DNA from: Labilibaculum sp.
GTDB lineage: Bacteria > Bacteroidota > Bacteroidia > Bacteroidales > Marinifilaceae
Length of the DNA: 64,000 bases
Assembly (NCBI RefSeq): GCF_963664555.1
Contig: NZ_OY761461.1
Span: 1,488,001 to 1,552,000 of the forward strand
Direction: 5' to 3'
Shown here: piece after piece, positions 61,792-64,000 of the stretch
Position numbering within the stretch: the first letter of the stretch is position 1
Layout of the letters: each line of letters begins with the position of its first letter
Position numbers and translations under genes: made by a program
The notes under the pieces: generated by a model
The model's input: the letters and a program-made list of their open reading frames with translations, nothing else
Told to the model about the DNA's origin: nothing
Database searches by the model: none

Positions 61792-62524
61792 GGTTTGCGA
61801 TGTCTTTAAGGTTTTGTTTTTTGATTTCTGCCGCTACTATTTCTGCTACTGCTGCAGCTCCTGGAGCCTGCAGGTGTGTATCATCCTGAGAACCATTTGG
61901 TCGGATTGAATCAACGCCTGCTTCTATCCACATGTATAATTTTTTTGATGGTTCGTCGCCCATCATGACAATTAAATCCCTTGATTTCAGCCAGGTGTCG
62001 ATTAAAGGAATGTTTAAAGAATCGGCCAATTGACGGGTAATGGCTGGATATCCTTTTAGCCGATCATCAAGTAAGCCATTGTCTTTAAAAGTTCTCATCA
62101 CAATTGAAGTGGCCAAAATTGGCCGGGCTTTTTTTGCTTGTGCTTCCTTTACCATAGTAATCAGATTTCTTTTGTAATCAGGGTAGGAGGCATGTCTTTC
62201 CGGTTTTGAGGAAGCATCGTTGTGACCAAATTGAATGATCACATAATCATTTGGATGAAGGGAATCAACGACTTCTTTCCATCGTCCTTCTGCCAAATAA
62301 CTTTTGGTACTTCTGCCTGCTTTTGCCTTGTTAACAACAGTTACATGCTCATCGAAAAAATCGGGCAGCATCTGTGCCCATCCTCTCATGACTGTTTTTG
62401 TAGTGTCGTAGCTTTGAGCTGTAGAATCGCCTGATATAAATATACGAACGTCTTTTGGTTCTTGTGAGCAGCAAACCAAAAGGAATGTGCTTATAGTGAG
62501 TAATAGTATTGCTTTGATTTTCAT
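61775..62524 (-). CDS. CE12-type rhamnogalacturonan acetylesterase (SGNH hydrolase)
   Basis: This 249-residue secreted or lipoprotein esterase (LLVCC) should remove acetyl groups from rhamnogalacturonan I. SGNH blocks are all visible: GDSTAQ with catalytic Ser34, NKAKAGRSTKSY, QFGHNDAS, and DDTHLQAPGA with Asp214 and His217. The length is typical of CE12. It overlaps GH106 by 17 bp and precedes it in the operon, a combination known from rhamnogalacturonan PULs. Confidence 0.93.
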   Translation of the reverse strand: MKIKAILLLTISTFLLVCCSQEPKDVRIFISGDSTAQSYDTTKTVMRGWAQMLPDFFDEHVTVVNKAKAGRSTKSYLAEGRWKEVVDSLHPNDYVIIQFGHNDASSKPERHASYPDYKRNLITMVKEAQAKKARPILATSIVMRTFKDNGLLDDRLKGYPAITRQLADSLNIPLIDTWLKSRDLIVMMGDEPSKKLYMWIEAGVDSIRPNGSQDDTHLQAPGAAAVAEIVAAEIKKQNLKDIANHVLIP

Positions 62525-62591
62525 GTCTTTACTGATTTTTGATCTTGATTTGAATGTGCTCAGAAAAGCTTCCTGAATTATTTTATTGATC

Positions 62592-64000
62592 TTAAGGATT
62601 AACTAATTTAATATCTACCGGTAAATTACGATTACAGGATATTTGGTTATTTACAAATTTTAATTCTCCCACCTGTATGGATGATCTTCTGGTTTCATAC
62701 TTGTCATCATTAATGCCTTCAAGTCTTCCCGGATGAGTAAAATAGAAAATGTAAGCTCTGCCATTATTGATTACGACATCAGCATGTCCACCTTTTACCT
62801 GATCATCTTCATAACATCCGGGTTTATCCAATATGTTTTCCTTTTGAAGATGCCAGTTTTGCATGTTTTTGGAACTGAAAACAGATAATCCATCCCATGA
62901 ATCAATAATCATGAAATATTGGTTTTTCCAGAAGAAGACAACCGGGCCTTCACCACGTTTATTTCCAACAGCAAGTCCTTTATCTTCCCAATTGTACAGA
63001 TCGTTGCTTTCAGCATAGTAAATGGATTTATTATTTTTCTCATTGTTGTAGTACATTCTCCATTTTCCGTTTGGAGATTTTACAACTTCAGCATCAATTA
63101 CTTTATCGGAAGCTAAATTTAGCTGAGATTCAAATTTCCAGTCAATCAGGTTACTACTGGTTAAATGAATGATGTGACGGGGATGATTCCAATCGCTGAA
63201 AATTCCCGGTACAACAGTCAGGTACATGTGATAGATTCCGTCATGTACTGCTACATCAGGAGCCCAAAAGGTAGTGCTGTCGCCGCCATAATTTATGTTT
63301 GCATCAGCCCGGTATTTCCAGTTTAGTCCTCCATCTTCTGATTCGGCTATACCAATAGGTGTTCCGTGCACCCAATCAACTCCATTTGTGTTTTCCAGAT
63401 TGGCTCTACGGTTGGTATAGAGCATGAACCATTTTTGTTCTTTTTTATTCCATACAACAACCGGATCTGCAGCTCCGTCAAATTTAGGATCGCGGTACAA
63501 AGGTTTTGATGCCACTTTAGTTGGATTGTCTATGGCTTCTTTTTTCATATATTTTTTCAGGTCGCAATTTTCCAGATTATAAACGGCCTTGGCAATTGTA
63601 TTTCCGTTCGTTATCGCTCCAATATAAGAAGTGTGTACATTATCTTTATAGTAGGGTTTAGTGGCCTCCTGACCAATTTTTTCGTATTCTTTTGCGCAAA
63701 GATCGTTGGCATCGATATAGCAAACGCCTTCGTCTTCTGCGGCTTGTTTTGTCCATTTTGCGTAGGTATCCGTTACACGCACCATTTTATCATCTTCCCA
63801 GTTGTTTCGTGGAGTATGGGCCAAAGCAATTACTTTTACACCATGAGCTTTAGCTTGTTTGATATAATGGCGCATGTAATGACCAAATGTATATACCGTT
63901 TCCGGTCCGCCTGTGGCTTCCATGGTATAGGTTTTTGATTCTTCACCAGCTCCTTTGATAGAAGCCCGGGCGCGTCCGGTATCAAAGGAACCGCCATCAT
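62592..64000 (-). CDS. SGNH (CE12-like) esterase + GH43-like propeller fusion, 5' end beyond window
   Basis: The frame is open from the window edge to the stop at 62592; ATG 63923 is internal. The edge sequence reads DGGSFDTGRARASIKGAGEE, a segment that follows the GHND block of CE12 esterases, so the true start lies outside the window. The first visible part (about 150 residues) is SGNH-like, with YIDANDLCAKEYEK and YYKDNVHTSYIG providing the Asp/His pair. The rest (about 300 residues) is a GH43-like propeller: RDPKFDGAADPVVVWN, WFMLYTNRRA, WAPDVAVHDGIYHMYLTV and KSPNGKWRMYYNN. It ends 67 bp before the CE12 gene. It probably deacetylates and trims the same pectin chain. Confidence 0.85.
   Translation of the reverse strand, partial: DGGSFDTGRARASIKGAGEESKTYTMEATGGPETVYTFGHYMRHYIKQAKAHGVKVIALAHTPRNNWEDDKMVRVTDTYAKWTKQAAEDEGVCYIDANDLCAKEYEKIGQEATKPYYKDNVHTSYIGAITNGNTIAKAVYNLENCDLKKYMKKEAIDNPTKVASKPLYRDPKFDGAADPVVVWNKKEQKWFMLYTNRRANLENTNGVDWVHGTPIGIAESEDGGLNWKYRADANINYGGDSTTFWAPDVAVHDGIYHMYLTVVPGIFSDWNHPRHIIHLTSSNLIDWKFESQLNLASDKVIDAEVVKSPNGKWRMYYNNEKNNKSIYYAESNDLYNWEDKGLAVGNKRGEGPVVFFWKNQYFMIIDSWDGLSVFSSKNMQNWHLQKENILDKPGCYEDDQVKGGHADVVINNGRAYIFYFTHPGRLEGINDDKYETRRSSIQVGELKFVNNQISCNRNLPVDIKLVNP

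Overview
The window (about 37% GC by eye) comes from a member of the Bacteroidota. It has two SusC/SusD pairs, two hybrid two-component regulators of polysaccharide utilisation loci (PULs), many secreted or lipoprotein CAZymes, and a Bacteroidota-type tyrosine integrase. A marine or gut Marinilabiliales-like genome would fit, but the genus cannot be fixed from this sequence alone.

Layout. (1) 58-25637 is a galactan or arabinogalactan PUL. A first SusC/SusD pair is followed by a GH27 alpha-galactosidase, an HExxH zincin-like protein and an S9 (DPP-IV-type) peptidase. A divergent hybrid regulator (9412-13452, minus) comes next, then GH53 endo-galactanase, GH2 beta-galactosidase, a second SusC/SusD pair, a SusE/F-like glycan-binding lipoprotein and a second GH53. 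The regulator should sense galacto-oligosaccharides, the lipoproteins should bind and cut galactan at the surface, SusCD should import the products, and GH2/GH27 should finish them. (2) 25722-45289 looks like a 19.6 kb integrated island. A tyrosine integrase lies beside tRNA-Ser(GGA). The last 13 bp of that tRNA gene recur as a direct repeat at 25722-25734. The island carries an IS3-family element, a 441-residue protein of unknown function, an HTH protein, a primase-helicase module split over three ORFs, about 1.4 kb of structured repeats that look like a replication origin or regulatory array, and defence-type cargo: a PLD-like nuclease, a small membrane protein with a beta-rich domain, a RES-domain protein and a type I restriction-modification operon in the order R-S-X-M, where X is a separate PD-(D/E)xK-like protein. 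(3) 45618-64000 is a rhamnogalacturonan/pectin PUL. It holds L-rhamnose mutarotase, a GH43-like enzyme, a second hybrid regulator, GH115, GH2, GH28, GH106, a CE12 acetylesterase and a gene running off the window edge that appears to fuse an SGNH esterase to a GH43-like propeller.

The two PULs together could cover rhamnogalacturonan I with beta-1,4-galactan side chains: the right cluster cuts and deacetylates the backbone and removes rhamnose, and the left cluster takes the galactan branches. The island separates them at the tRNA-Ser gene.

The most unusual content is in the island. The first item is the paired non-coding arrays at 31383-32545, together with a 13-bp palindromic motif that recurs just ahead of the primase start. 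The second is the composite R-S-X-M cassette and its cargo. All functional statements rest on motif recognition in the sequence; no database search was run.
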